A stretch of DNA of 64,000 nucleotides from Paeniglutamicibacter quisquiliarum (GCF_019084045.1 NZ_JAHRED010000008.1:1-64000); one strand, 5' to 3'. Shown: positions 1-8,622, counted from the stretch's first letter. Notes: generated from the letters alone by a model not told the origin. A program made the numbers and translations.

Positions 1-193
1 CTGAAGGGACCGCCCCATGGGCCCGCACGGTGGCACGCACCCCGCCCCTGAGGCGTCCGAACATGGCCCCACACAGGGAATTTCAGGGTATCCCGCAACC
101 CCTGCGCTTGCTGCAAGGGGCAGTCCCGGCTTTGTTTTGGTCGAATAGTTGCAAGTCAGAGCGACATCGAGGAAGAAATTCACCTAAATTCCC

Positions 194-221
194 TTGATTC
201 GGACGCGCCTGCGCATAGGAT
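194..221 (+). promoter_or_regulatory. Candidate promoter of the small antitoxin-like gene
   Basis: A TTGATT box at 194-199 and a TAGGAT box at 216-221 are separated by 16 bp, a good fit to a housekeeping actinobacterial promoter. Transcription would start near 228. The short leader then carries a GGGGGC/GCCCCC hairpin (233-251) just ahead of the ribosome-binding site at about 258-266. The rest of 1-193 shows no gene that I can support. Confidence 0.5.
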
Positions 222-272
222 GAATCGTAGACGGGGGCTTTCCATGCCCCCACTATCGAGAAGAGGTGCCTT

Positions 273-500
273 TTGTCTATTTTTGACGAGCTGAAGGGCA
301 AGGCCGCAGAACTGAAGGACAAGGCGGCCGAGTTGATTCACGAAAACTCGGACAAGATTGGTGGCGCCATTGACAACGCCGGCGACTTCATCGACGAAAA
401 GACCGGGGGCAAGTTCTCCGAGCACGTCGACAGGGTCCAGGATGGCGTCAAGGACCACCTCAACAAGGATCAAGGCGACGGCGGCACGCCGACCGTCTAG
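273..500 (+). CDS. MT0933/Rv0909-like antitoxin family small protein
   Basis: This 75-residue, lysine-, aspartate- and glutamate-rich protein is built of amphipathic helical stretches (KGKAAELKDKAAEL near residues 8-21, then a DKIGGAIDNAGDFIDEKTGG segment). This is the look of the MT0933-like antitoxin family, whose Mycobacterium member is Rv0909. It has no cysteine, signal peptide or membrane segment, so it should be cytosolic. It starts at a TTG codon, supported by a GAGAAGAGG purine tract just upstream and by the promoter at 194-221. A hairpin terminator follows at 547. No toxin gene lies next to it: the next gene encodes a transporter. The family name is therefore only a domain assignment, and a toxin-antitoxin role is not shown. 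Confidence 0.7.
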   Translation: MSIFDELKGKAAELKDKAAELIHENSDKIGGAIDNAGDFIDEKTGGKFSEHVDRVQDGVKDHLNKDQGDGGTPTV

Positions 501-546
501 GTCCCTGCCTGGTTTACTAGGACTCTTGCCCTAGGCACGACAAACG

Positions 547-585
547 GGTGCCGGTACCGCCGTGAGGCGGAACCGGCACCTGTCG
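547..585 (+). terminator. Hairpin after the antitoxin-like gene
   Basis: A 15-bp stem (547-561 with 566-580) closes on a GTGA loop and has one internal A-A mismatch. It is followed by TGTCGTTT rather than a long T run. It lies only about 25 nt before the benE start, so benE must rely on read-through or on a promoter inside or beyond the hairpin. Confidence 0.55.
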
Positions 586-605
586 TTTGCACGGAAAGAA
601 GCGAT

Positions 606-1802
606 TTGACCTCCACCGCCATACCCGGCCCTCCACGGCGATCCGCACTTGCGCAGCCGATCATGGCGGGTCTTGTCACCGCCTTGGTCGGATACACCTC
701 GTCCTTTGCCGTGGTGCTGACCGGGCTCAAGGCCGTCGGGGCGACGGACGCCCAGGCCGCCTCGGGGCTTTTCGCCCTCACCATTGCACTGGCCATTTGT
801 GCAGTCGGTCTGGCGTGGTTCACCAAGCGACCGATCACCACCGCTTGGTCGACCCCCGGTGCCGCGTTGCTGGCCGGGGCCGCTGCCGTGAACTTCGGTT
901 GGAACGAGGCGGTCGGCGCCTTCATCATGACCGGCGTGCTGATTGCAGCCACCGGGGCCATCCCCTGGCTGGGCCGGCTTCTGGCCGCAATCCCCGTCCC
1001 CCTGGCCCAGGCCATGCTGGCCGGCGTGCTGCTCAAGCTCTGTCTGGCACCATTTGTGGCGCTGTCCACCATTCCGCTGCATGTCGCACCGGTCATCGTG
1101 GTGTGGCTGGTCTTCCTGCGGCTGAGTCCGCGGTGGGCGGTTCCCGCCGCGATGGCCGCGGCACTGGGCATAGCAGGCTTTTCCCTGGGGCAGGCCGGCG
1201 CAACGGGAATGATCGGTGACTTGCTGCCGGGCCTCGAGTTCACCGCCCCGGCATTCAGCCTCGAAGCATTCACCGCTATCACCCTGCCGCTTTTCGTGGT
1301 CACGATGGCGTCGCAAAACGTTCCGGGCGTGGCGGTGCTGGCAAGCTTCAATTACGAAACGCCGTGGCGCGCCTCCATGCTCGCCACCGGCATCGGCAGT
1401 TCCGCGGCGGCATTCCTTGGCGGGCATGCCATTAACCTTGCGGCGATTTCCGCCGCCCTGGCGGCCGGGGACGAGGCCGGCGAAGACCGGTCCAGGCGGT
1501 GGATCGCGGCGGTATCGTCCGGCGGCTTCTATGTGCTGCTCGGGCTGGCGTCGGCCGCGATCACGGCACTGGCGACCGCGAGCCCCGAGGGCCTGCTGGA
1601 AGCCGCAGCGGGCCTGGCCCTGCTGGGCACCCTGGGCGCTTCCGCCTCCTCCGCCCTGTCGGATCCCTCCAGCCGCATGAGTTCCCTGGTCGCATTCCTG
1701 ATTGCCGGATCCGGCCTGAGCTTCGCCGGGATCGGCGGGGCATTCTGGGCGTTGGTTGCGGGCCTGGCGCTGCGTCTGCTCATCGAACGCAAGCGCCACT
1801 GA
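606..1802 (+). CDS. benE: BenE family benzoate/H+ symporter-like transporter
   Basis: This 398-residue, strongly hydrophobic protein has about twelve membrane segments rich in Ala, Gly and Leu. It shows the BenE landmarks: an N-terminal GLVTALVGYTSSFAVVLTGL segment (around residues 22-41), a TTAWSTPGAALL stretch near residue 80 and a SQNVPGVAVL segment in the middle. The length is normal for BenE (about 390-400). The family moves benzoate or related aromatic acids with protons across the cytoplasmic membrane. The start is TTG, with GGAAAG about 9 nt upstream. No aromatic degradation genes are nearby, so the substrate is unproven. The gene converges on zapE across a shared hairpin at 1849-1922. 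Confidence 0.85.
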   Translation: MTSTAIPGPPRRSALAQPIMAGLVTALVGYTSSFAVVLTGLKAVGATDAQAASGLFALTIALAICAVGLAWFTKRPITTAWSTPGAALLAGAAAVNFGWNEAVGAFIMTGVLIAATGAIPWLGRLLAAIPVPLAQAMLAGVLLKLCLAPFVALSTIPLHVAPVIVVWLVFLRLSPRWAVPAAMAAALGIAGFSLGQAGATGMIGDLLPGLEFTAPAFSLEAFTAITLPLFVVTMASQNVPGVAVLASFNYETPWRASMLATGIGSSAAAFLGGHAINLAAISAALAAGDEAGEDRSRRWIAAVSSGGFYVLLGLASAAITALATASPEGLLEAAAGLALLGTLGASASSALSDPSSRMSSLVAFLIAGSGLSFAGIGGAFWALVAGLALRLLIERKRH

Positions 1803-1848
1803 CCCGGCGCAGGTTCCACCCGCGGAGTCGTTGGCCCCGGGGAATGCA

Positions 1849-1922
1849 CGAAAAAGGCCGTGGCGCCCGCCCCGCTCCCCCTCGAAAAGACGGGGCTTGC
1901 GGATTCGGGCAGTCACGGCCTT
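1849..1922. terminator. Bidirectional terminator between benE and zapE
   Basis: AAGGCCGTG (1854-1862) pairs with CACGGCCTT (1914-1922), and an inner GCCCCG/CGGGGC pair strengthens the fold. Read on the minus strand, the stem runs straight into TTTTTC, a classical end for zapE. On the plus strand it ends benE with a weaker T run. Confidence 0.7.
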
Positions 1923-1934
1923 CATGGCTGGAGT

Positions 1935-2972
1935 CTAGAGCGCCGGTTCCCCGGTCTGGCCTTCGCGGGCCAGTGCGGTGAGGCGCGAGACGGCCCGGAA
2001 GTACTTCTTCTGGTAGCCGCCGGCCATCATTTCCGGGGTGAACAGCTCGCTGAACGGCTTGCCCGAGGCGATGATCGGCACGTCCTTGTCGTACAGGCGG
2101 TCGGCCAGCACCACGAAGCGCAGCGCAACGGCCTGCTCGGTGATGGTTTCGACGTTGTGCAGGACCAGCACGTCGGTCTCGGCCAGCAAGGCGCGGTACC
2201 GGCTGGGGTGGACCTTGGACATGTGCCCGATGAGGTCGGAGAACTCGTCGACGGCGAAGGTCTTGTCCCCGTAGCGCTCGACGGCGAATTCCTCGATGAA
2301 GCCGTCCTCCAGGGGCACCGGCGCGTCGGGCAGTCCACGGTGGCGGAAGTCAACGCCTTCGACGCGGTGCACGTCGAACTGCTCGGAGAGCACCTTGATC
2401 TCGCGCTGGAAGTCCACCGCGGCAAAGCGCCCCTCCCCCAGTGCGCCGGGCAGGGTGTTGGAGGTCGCCGCGATCTTCACGCCGGCATCGGAGAGCTCGC
2501 GCATGAGACGGGACATCAGCACGGTGTCTCCCGGGTCGTCGAGCTCGAATTCATCGATGCAAACCAGCGAGTAGCCGCTGAGCACCTCGACGGTCTGGCG
2601 GAACGACAGGGCGCCGACGAGGTTGGTGTACTCCACGAAGGTGCCGAACGCCTTGCGGCCCGGGGCCAGGTGCCACAGCGAGGCCAGCAGGTGGGTCTTG
2701 CCGACGCCGAATCCGCCGTCGAGGTACATGCCCGACTTCTCGACCTTCTTTTTGCCAAAGAGCTTGCCCAGGAAGCCGCCCTTGGAATTGCCGATGGTCG
2801 AGGCAAAGTGCTTGAGCTTCGTGACCGCCTCGGCCTGGGTGGGCCAGGCCGGGTCCGGCCGGTAGGTGTCGAAGGACACCTCTCCGAAGCGGTAGGACGG
2901 GTGGAAGCCGGCAAGCAGGTCGTCGATGGAGACCGTGGGGGTCCGTTGGGAAAGATGCGTAATCGTGGCCAT
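1935..2972 (-). CDS. zapE: ZapE-type AFG1 family ATPase
   Basis: This 345-residue protein is an AAA-type ATPase of the AFG1/ZapE family. The Walker A motif GGFGVGKT is at residues 86-93, Walker B is LVCIDEFE with D140 and E141, and a sensor-like ATSNTLP follows at about 169-175. No signal peptide or membrane helix is present, so it is cytosolic. In Escherichia coli ZapE is an ATP-dependent cell-division protein that modulates FtsZ ring stability; in actinobacteria the role is less studied. An insert rich in glycine and lysine (about 61-79) precedes the P-loop. The ATG start fits family length, with AAGGA upstream. It is divergent from the sulfurtransferase gene; the 268-bp spacer shows no convincing promoter. 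Confidence 0.88.
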   Translation of the reverse strand: MATITHLSQRTPTVSIDDLLAGFHPSYRFGEVSFDTYRPDPAWPTQAEAVTKLKHFASTIGNSKGGFLGKLFGKKKVEKSGMYLDGGFGVGKTHLLASLWHLAPGRKAFGTFVEYTNLVGALSFRQTVEVLSGYSLVCIDEFELDDPGDTVLMSRLMRELSDAGVKIAATSNTLPGALGEGRFAAVDFQREIKVLSEQFDVHRVEGVDFRHRGLPDAPVPLEDGFIEEFAVERYGDKTFAVDEFSDLIGHMSKVHPSRYRALLAETDVLVLHNVETITEQAVALRFVVLADRLYDKDVPIIASGKPFSELFTPEMMAGGYQKKYFRAVSRLTALAREGQTGEPAL

Positions 2973-3240
2973 ACGGCGGAACGGTCCTTAAATCTTCGGG
3001 TGGTGGTGTGCGTGCGCGGCGCAAAGACACGCCCCCGCCATTTTATGCCCACACATTCGACAACCACTAAAACGGGGGTCGCGCCCTTCAGGCGCCGGCC
3101 CGCGGCCCCCGGCGCAAAGGCCGACGCTTGGAGCGAAATATGGCGTCGAATGACAGTGGTTCGCCGCCGGCAGGGCCCCGGATCGCTAGGCTGGAAGCAA
3201 CACCATTTCCCCGATTTTCTTGTTGCGAGGTCAATTCACC

Positions 3241-4149
3241 ATGAGCCTTCCCATCGATTCCAATCCGTCATTCGCCAACTACGCCCACCCCGAACGGCTG
3301 GTCTCCACCGAATGGCTGGCGGCAAACCTGTCCACCGAGGGCCTGGTGATTGTCGAATCCAACGAGGACATCCTGCTCTACGACACCGGCCACATCCCCG
3401 GAGCGGTGAAGGTCGACTGGCACACCGAGCTCAACGACGAAGACACCCGCGACTACGTCGACGGCGAGCGCTTCGCCGCGCTGATGGCAGCCAAGGGCAT
3501 CGGCCGCGACTCCACCGTGGTGATCTACGGCGACAAGTCCAACTGGTGGGCTGCCTACGCGCTGTGGGTCTTCACCCTCTTCGGCCACGCGGACGTCCGC
3601 CTGCTGGACGGCGGCCGCGACAAGTGGATCGCCGAGGGCCGGGAGACCACCCGCGAAAAGCCCGTGGCCGTGCCGGCCAGCTACCCGGTCATCGAGCGCG
3701 ACGACACCGTCATCCGCGCATTCCTGCCCGAGGTGCTGGGGCACTTCGGCAAGCCCATGATCGATGTGCGCTCCACCGAGGAATACACCGGCGAGCGCAC
3801 CCACATGCCCGCATACCCGGAGGAGGGCACGCTGCGCGGGGGGCACATTCCGACGGCCGCCTCCGTTCCGTGGGCCAAGGCGGCGGCCGAGGACGGCACG
3901 TTCAAGTCCCGTGCCGAGCTCGAGGAAATCTACCTGGGCGAGGCCGGGCTGGCGGCGGGCGACGACGTCATCACCTACTGCCGCATCGGCGAGCGCTCCA
4001 GCCACACCTGGTTTGCCCTGCAGTTCCTGCTCGGCTTCGAGAACGTGCGCAACTACGACGGTTCCTGGACCGAATGGGGCAATGCGGTGCGCGTTCCCAT
4101 CGTCAAGGGCATCGAGCCCGGCGCCGTGCCCGCGGGATACGGAGCCTAG
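3241..4149 (+). CDS. sseA: Thiosulfate/3-mercaptopyruvate sulfurtransferase (double rhodanese)
   Basis: This 302-residue protein has two rhodanese domains. The N-terminal one (about residues 17-135) has GDKSNWWAA where an active-site loop would be and no cysteine, so it is structural. The C-terminal one (about 165-290) has the active loop [11 protein letters not shown] with C247 as the sulfur-carrying residue. This is the loop type of actinobacterial SseA/CysA proteins. The reaction moves sulfane sulfur from thiosulfate or 3-mercaptopyruvate to an acceptor. The ATG at 3241, preceded by an AGG-containing tract, is preferred to an in-frame codon at 3220 with no support. A SufE gene starts 4 nt after the stop, so the two are cotranscribed and may share a sulfur-transfer job. 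Confidence 0.9.
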   Translation: MSLPIDSNPSFANYAHPERLVSTEWLAANLSTEGLVIVESNEDILLYDTGHIPGAVKVDWHTELNDEDTRDYVDGERFAALMAAKGIGRDSTVVIYGDKSNWWAAYALWVFTLFGHADVRLLDGGRDKWIAEGRETTREKPVAVPASYPVIERDDTVIRAFLPEVLGHFGKPMIDVRSTEEYTGERTHMPAYPEEGTLRGGHIPTAASVPWAKAAAEDGTFKSRAELEEIYLGEAGLAAGDDVITYCRIGERSSHTWFALQFLLGFENVRNYDGSWTEWGNAVRVPIVKGIEPGAVPAGYGA

Positions 4150-4153
4150 GACC

Positions 4154-4603
4154 ATGAGCGAGATGCCCGCTGCCCTGGCCGAGATCGTCGAGGACTTCCA
4201 GTCGGTCACCGAGCCCGAACGCCTGGAAATGCTGCTTGACTTCTCCGAGGAGCTCCCCGAGCTCCCGGCACGCCTGGCCGAGCATCCCGACCTGTTGGAG
4301 CAGGTCGTGGAGTGCCAGACGCCGCTGTTCCTGAACATCGAGGTGGAGCCCGGGGGCGAGCACCGGGTCTCCCTGTTCTTCTCCGCTCCCCCGCAGGCGC
4401 CGACCACCCGCGGCTTCGCCTCGGTCCTGCACCAGGGACTCGACGGGCTGCCGGCCGCGGAGGTGCTTGGCGTCCCGGACGACATGCCGCAGTTGCTGGG
4501 GCTGACCCGGGCCCTGACGCCGTTGCGTTTACGGGGCATGAGTGCCATGCTTGCCCGTATCAAGCGACAGGTCAGCGAGCGGGTTGCCGCTGCCGGCTCC
4601 TAG
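4154..4603 (+). CDS. sufE: SufE family Fe-S cluster assembly sulfur acceptor
   Basis: This 149-residue protein matches SufE over its whole length. The VVECQTPLF segment contains the conserved acceptor cysteine C54, and the C-terminal half keeps the LRGMSAML..IK stretch typical of the fold. SufE accepts persulfide sulfur, normally from the desulfurase SufS. Here the only sulfur enzyme next to it is the rhodanese just upstream (4-nt spacing), and no sufS lies in the window. This actinobacterial sseA-sufE pair may therefore take sulfur from the rhodanese, which is inference. A strong hairpin terminator follows directly. Confidence 0.87.
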   Translation: MSEMPAALAEIVEDFQSVTEPERLEMLLDFSEELPELPARLAEHPDLLEQVVECQTPLFLNIEVEPGGEHRVSLFFSAPPQAPTTRGFASVLHQGLDGLPAAEVLGVPDDMPQLLGLTRALTPLRLRGMSAMLARIKRQVSERVAAAGS

Positions 4604-4621
4604 GCCGAAACCATCGAGGAA

Positions 4622-4661
4622 GTTTGGGCGTCGGCACGTGCCGGCGCCCAAACACGTTTTT
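4622..4661 (+). terminator. Terminator after sufE
   Basis: A 15-bp stem (4622-4636 with 4639-4653) with one G-T wobble and a 2-nt CG loop is followed by ACGTTTTT. This is an intrinsic terminator for the sseA-sufE unit, so the next gene needs its own promoter or read-through. Confidence 0.8.
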
Positions 4662-4679
4662 GGAGGATCCCGAAAGCCC

Positions 4680-5186
4680 ATGTCCAAGAAGAAGAGCACG
4701 CATTCGACCGGCACGCCCGCGACCACGCTGCTGGACCGCGAGTCCGTCCCCTATACGGTTCACTCCTACACCCACGACCCGGCCGTGGACAACTACGGGC
4801 TGGAGGCCGCCGAGGCCATCGGCGTTCCCCCGGGCAGGGTGTTCAAGACGCTGCTGGTCTCCACCGGAGAACCCGGGCCCGCGGCCCTGGTGGTGGGCAT
4901 CATTCCGGTCGACCGGACCCTGGACCTCAAGGCCATGGCCACGGCCCTGGGCCTGAAGAAGGTGGAGATGGCGGACCCGGCGGTGGCCGAGCGCCGCACC
5001 GGATACGTGGTGGGCGGCATTTCGCCGCTGGCCCAGCGCAACCGCTTGCGCACGCTGCTTGATGCCGGCGCGCTGGCCCATGAGACCGTCTACGTCTCCG
5101 GCGGGCACCGCGGGCTTGACCTCGAGCTGGCCCCGGCCGACCTGCAACGGCTAACCGAGGCAGAGGTTGCCCACATCTCCCACTAG
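4680..5186 (+). CDS. ybaK: YbaK/EbsC family Cys-tRNA(Pro) deacylase
   Basis: This 168-residue protein is of YbaK type: an N-terminal CTP-like TPATTLLDRESVPYTVHSY stretch, the conserved lysine K56 in GRVFKTLLV, and a C-terminal VSGGHRGLDLELAP segment. The family hydrolyses Cys mischarged on tRNA(Pro), a trans-editing activity in the cytosol. The ATG at 4680 is preceded by GGAGGATC at about 12 nt. Upstream in-frame codons lie inside the sufE terminator and are unlikely. The stop codon overlaps that of the convergent hydrolase: both genes end in the shared palindrome CTAG at 5183-5186. Confidence 0.88.
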   Translation: MSKKKSTHSTGTPATTLLDRESVPYTVHSYTHDPAVDNYGLEAAEAIGVPPGRVFKTLLVSTGEPGPAALVVGIIPVDRTLDLKAMATALGLKKVEMADPAVAERRTGYVVGGISPLAQRNRLRTLLDAGALAHETVYVSGGHRGLDLELAPADLQRLTEAEVAHISH

Positions 5187-6430
5187 TTCGCGGCGGCATC
5201 CCCGGGACGCGGTGCATCGAGCACGCCCGTCACGAACGCGGCGACCTCGGCCTCCCAGCGCTGCGGGTCGACGTTCCACTCGCGGGTGTGCCCGGCGCGG
5301 CTGAAGCGGCGCAGGCCCACCAATTGCGGGCTCAGCTCCGTCAGCTGTTCCGAGGGGCCGATCGGGACGAAGTCGTCGTCCTCGCTGTGCAGGATCAGGG
5401 TGGGCATGCGCAACTGGTCGTGCCGCTCGACCCAGTTCAGGATCTTCAAGTCCAGGGGGGCCGCGAGCCCGGTCATCCAGCGTCCCGCCTTGTTGCCCAG
5501 CAGCCATTGGCCGAACCTGCCCACGGCCTCGGGGATGCGGTTGCGCTTGGCCTGGTGCGAGAGCACGTCGATCCAGTTGATCACCGGCCCGTCCAGCACC
5601 AGGGCGCCGATCCTGCGTGCGTGCCGCGACCTGTCCGCCACCTGCAGGGCGATGGCCCCGCCCATGGACCAGCCGAAGAGCAGGATTTCCTTCGCGCCGT
5701 GGTCAAGGGCGTAGTCGATGGCGGCCTCGATGTCCGGCCATTCCGTGGCGCCCAGCCCGTAGCGCCCGTCCACCGCCGCCGGGGCCACCCCGTCGTTGCG
5801 GTAGGAGACCAGCAGTGCGCTGAGCCCCAGGCGCTGCAGCGTCGGGACGGCACGCAGTCCCTCCTTGCGGTTGGCGCCGCGGCCGTGGACGCAGATGGCC
5901 CAGGTGTCGGCCTCCGCGTCCCCCTTGATGAACCAGGCCGGGGCCATGCCGCCCATGATGGGGATCTCGACGTCGCTGTACGCGACGTCGACGTCCTCCG
6001 GCGAGTCATAGACGATCCCGGAAAACCGACCGCGGGCGGCGGCGGCAAGGTCGCCGAAGTAGACCTGCTCCACCTCCCGGGTCACGGTGCCGTCGCCCGG
6101 TCGGTAGCCCTTGGGCTCGCCCAGGCGCGCGTGCCCGGTGTCGGCCGAGAAGAACAGCGAGTAGCGTCCCGGGGCGGTGGAATCCTTGTTCGCCGACAGG
6201 ATCACGTCCCTGCCCTTCTCGGTGGGCACCAGGGCCAGGATCTCCAGGCTCTGGTCCGGCTCCGCGTCGGGGGTCACCACGCGGCGCGCGAAGTAGGCCG
6301 CCAGCGCCGAAACACTGCCGGCAAACACCGAGCCGGCCGCCGCTCCGATGCCCACGCCCAGCAATGCCCAGCTCAGTCCCTTGCCAGCGGATCGCGCGCG
6401 CGGGGGCTTCGGGGAAAGTTGTTCCTTCAT
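5183..6430 (-). CDS. Membrane-anchored alpha/beta hydrolase
   Basis: This is a 415-residue protein from the start chosen here. Residues about 18-45 form one hydrophobic segment (WALLGVGIGAAAGSVFAGSV), which fits a signal anchor. The hydrolase domain follows: CVHGRGAN (oxyanion region, about 180-187), nucleophile elbow GWSMGG with S255, an acid in HSEDDDFVP and the catalytic His in RAGHTREW. The substrate is not known; the fold covers esterases, lipases and peptidases. The MKEQ start at 6430 is preferred because the 95 residues before it are proline/arginine-rich and overlap the msrB region. A nearby alternative ATG lies 9-12 nt further up. It is convergent with ybaK and divergent from msrB. 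Confidence 0.75.
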   Translation of the reverse strand: MKEQLSPKPPRARSAGKGLSWALLGVGIGAAAGSVFAGSVSALAAYFARRVVTPDAEPDQSLEILALVPTEKGRDVILSANKDSTAPGRYSLFFSADTGHARLGEPKGYRPGDGTVTREVEQVYFGDLAAAARGRFSGIVYDSPEDVDVAYSDVEIPIMGGMAPAWFIKGDAEADTWAICVHGRGANRKEGLRAVPTLQRLGLSALLVSYRNDGVAPAAVDGRYGLGATEWPDIEAAIDYALDHGAKEILLFGWSMGGAIALQVADRSRHARRIGALVLDGPVINWIDVLSHQAKRNRIPEAVGRFGQWLLGNKAGRWMTGLAAPLDLKILNWVERHDQLRMPTLILHSEDDDFVPIGPSEQLTELSPQLVGLRRFSRAGHTREWNVDPQRWEAEVAAFVTGVLDAPRPGDAAAN

Positions 6431-6593
6431 GCCTACCATCATTGCAAACAATGGCCACCGTCTTGTGGTTTTGGCGGGCACCGGATTCCGCGCCCGTGTT
6501 GCGCCGGGGGCACGCGGGAATGGGCGCGGCCACATAGGTGTTGTGCGTTGTGTGAGTGATATCCAGCCCCCAGAAGAATCCAGCACCCCCGAC

Positions 6594-6992
6594 ATGCCAA
6601 GCGTCACCAAGACCGACGAACAGTGGCGCACCGAATTGACCCCCGAGGAGTACCAGGTCCTGCGCAAGGCGGGAACCGAGCGCCCCTTCACCGGCGAGTA
6701 TTGGGACACCACCACCGAAGGCGTCTATGAATGCCGCGCCTGCGGCCAGGAACTCTTCACCTCCAACGCCAAGTTCGATGCCAACTGCGGGTGGCCCTCC
6801 TTCTTCGCCCCGTTGGCGGAGGACCGGGTCCGCTACATCCGCGACTCCACGCTCGGCATGGTCAGGGTCGAGGTGCGCTGCTCCGCCTGCGATTCGCACC
6901 TGGGCCACGTCTTCGAGGGCGAGGGCTTCAATACCCCCACCGACCAGCGCTATTGCATGAATTCGGTCTCGCTGCGGCTGAAGTCGAGCTAG
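6594..6992 (+). CDS. msrB: Peptide-methionine (R)-S-oxide reductase MsrB
   Basis: This 132-residue protein has the full MsrB pattern: two CxxC pairs that bind zinc (CRAC and CSAC), CGWPSFF, and the catalytic cysteine in RYCMNSVSL near the C-terminus. MsrB reduces methionine-R-sulfoxide in proteins, recycled by thioredoxin or a mycothiol-linked system. The ATG at 6594 gives normal family length. An in-frame GTG at 6552 would add 14 residues and cannot be excluded, because the ribosome-binding site before 6594 is weak (AGAAGAA, far upstream). It is divergent from the hydrolase gene. Confidence 0.92.
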   Translation: MPSVTKTDEQWRTELTPEEYQVLRKAGTERPFTGEYWDTTTEGVYECRACGQELFTSNAKFDANCGWPSFFAPLAEDRVRYIRDSTLGMVRVEVRCSACDSHLGHVFEGEGFNTPTDQRYCMNSVSLRLKSS

Positions 6993-7220
6993 CCGGCACC
7001 CCGCGGTTTGGGCCCGGGCCCGGGGGCATCGCGATGACCCGGGGCCCGAGCATTCCCCGTGCGCATGCCTTGGTGCCCGCCCCACGGCACTTGCAACAGT
7101 ATTGCTGATGCTAGAGCCGTATTTCAATCAGCAACCATGACCCCTCAGTACGCTGGAGCCAAGCCAAGTTCCGCAGCATCCGCGCGGCGTGTCCGGCCGT
7201 ACCGAAAGGGGTCCCCCACC

Positions 7221-8594
7221 ATGTCCCAGGCAACTCTTCCCAAGCCGCTGTCCAACGCGGAACTCGTCACCTCCGGGCCCTGGCTGGCACTGAAGAACGC
7301 CGCCACCGAGTTCCAGGGCCTGCAGGGACAGGACGGCTCGGTGCCGGTGGATGCCGACAAGCCGCGCGCCGCGGCCCTGGCGGGAACAATCGCCGAGTCG
7401 CTGGAGGCACTGGCCCCGCACTTCCCGCACGATGCCGCCTACTTTCGGGGGCTCGCCGCCGACCTGGACAACTGGTCCCGGGCGGGCTTCGGGGTCCCCG
7501 ACTTCCTCGACTCCCTGCAGGCGTTCGCACCGCAGCTGGCGCGCGAGGACGGATTGCGCCACCTGGTGCTCTTCCCGATGTACACGCAGAACGGGTCCAC
7601 CGACAGGTTGCTTGAAGCTGTGCTCGTCGAGGTCATCTGGCCCGAGTTCATCTCCGGCCTGGAGTCCGGGGACTACTCCAACAAGCTCTTCGTCCCGCTG
7701 CGCTTCCTGGACTTCACCCCCGGCTATGACACCAACTCGGCGGTGCTCTTCCCCGAATCGGTCGCCATCCGCGAAACGCCCGCCTTCACCTGGGGGGCCA
7801 TCTTCCAGGACCGCGAGGCGGCACGCTTCCGCCGCGTGCTGAAGTCCGCCGCGGAGATCACCAACCTGGAACTGCCCGCGGATGCCGCTGAAATGCTCGG
7901 GGACCAAAGCCTCACCGAGGAGACCTTCGTGATGTGGGACCTGATCCACGACCGCACCCACATGCGCGGGGACCTGCCCTTCGACCCGTTCATGATCAAG
8001 CAGCGCATGCCCTACTTCCTGTACTCGCTCGAGGAGCTGCGCTGCGACCTGACCGCCTTCCGCGAATGCGTCAAGATCGCCAACGCGGCCTCCGCCGACG
8101 AAACCACCCGCCACCGCGCCAAGCTGGTCCAGTATGCGGTGATCTTCGACCGGATCTTCCGCTTCGCCATCACCGGCACGCGCACCCGCAACTACGACGC
8201 CGTGGGCGGCCAGCTGCTCTTCGCCTGGATGCACCAGCACCATGTGCTGCACTGGACCGACACCAAGCTGTCCATCGACTGGGACCAGGTCCCCGCGGTG
8301 GTTTCGGCCCTGGGCGACGCCATCGACGAACTGTACTGGCGCTCGATCGACCGCCCGAAGATCGCCCACTGGCTGGCGGCCTACGAGCTGGTCTCCGCAA
8401 CGCTGACCCCGCACCCGGCCTCCGTCTGGGCCAAGGGGCCCGACGCGCTGCCGCTTGCCGGCCCGCTGCGCGAGACGACCAACCAGGTCCTCGACGACGA
8501 GTTCCCGCACTCGATGTTCTACGAGGCACTGGCCAAGAAATTGCGTCCCGTCATCGACTCCACCGTCGGCATCACCGGCACCTCGTCCATCTAG
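7221..8594 (+). CDS. DUF6421 family protein
   Basis: This 457-residue soluble protein resembles the DUF6421 family of actinobacteria, which has no known function. It has no signal peptide or membrane helix. Features that could matter are an HDRTHMRG motif (H243 and H247, an HxxxH spacing compatible with metal binding), a FPMYTQNGS segment near residue 118, and an aromatic-rich MHQHHVLHWTD stretch in the C-terminal half. The ATG start has GAAAGGGG about 9 nt upstream, which decides against earlier in-frame codons. The 228 bp before it hold only a GC-rich imperfect hairpin near 7010-7060. An SDR gene follows 41 bp downstream, but with its own -10 box. Confidence 0.7.
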   Translation: MSQATLPKPLSNAELVTSGPWLALKNAATEFQGLQGQDGSVPVDADKPRAAALAGTIAESLEALAPHFPHDAAYFRGLAADLDNWSRAGFGVPDFLDSLQAFAPQLAREDGLRHLVLFPMYTQNGSTDRLLEAVLVEVIWPEFISGLESGDYSNKLFVPLRFLDFTPGYDTNSAVLFPESVAIRETPAFTWGAIFQDREAARFRRVLKSAAEITNLELPADAAEMLGDQSLTEETFVMWDLIHDRTHMRGDLPFDPFMIKQRMPYFLYSLEELRCDLTAFRECVKIANAASADETTRHRAKLVQYAVIFDRIFRFAITGTRTRNYDAVGGQLLFAWMHQHHVLHWTDTKLSIDWDQVPAVVSALGDAIDELYWRSIDRPKIAHWLAAYELVSATLTPHPASVWAKGPDALPLAGPLRETTNQVLDDEFPHSMFYEALAKKLRPVIDSTVGITGTSSI

Positions 8595-8622
8595 CACACC
8601 CGCCGACCCCGGAATCGAAGGC

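Noticed and set aside
1860-4157. A 765-codon open frame on the plus strand across zapE and the sulfurtransferase gene
   Set aside because: It is antisense to zapE and out of frame with sseA, is rich in low-complexity Arg/Gly/His and shows no domain. It is a high-GC artefact.
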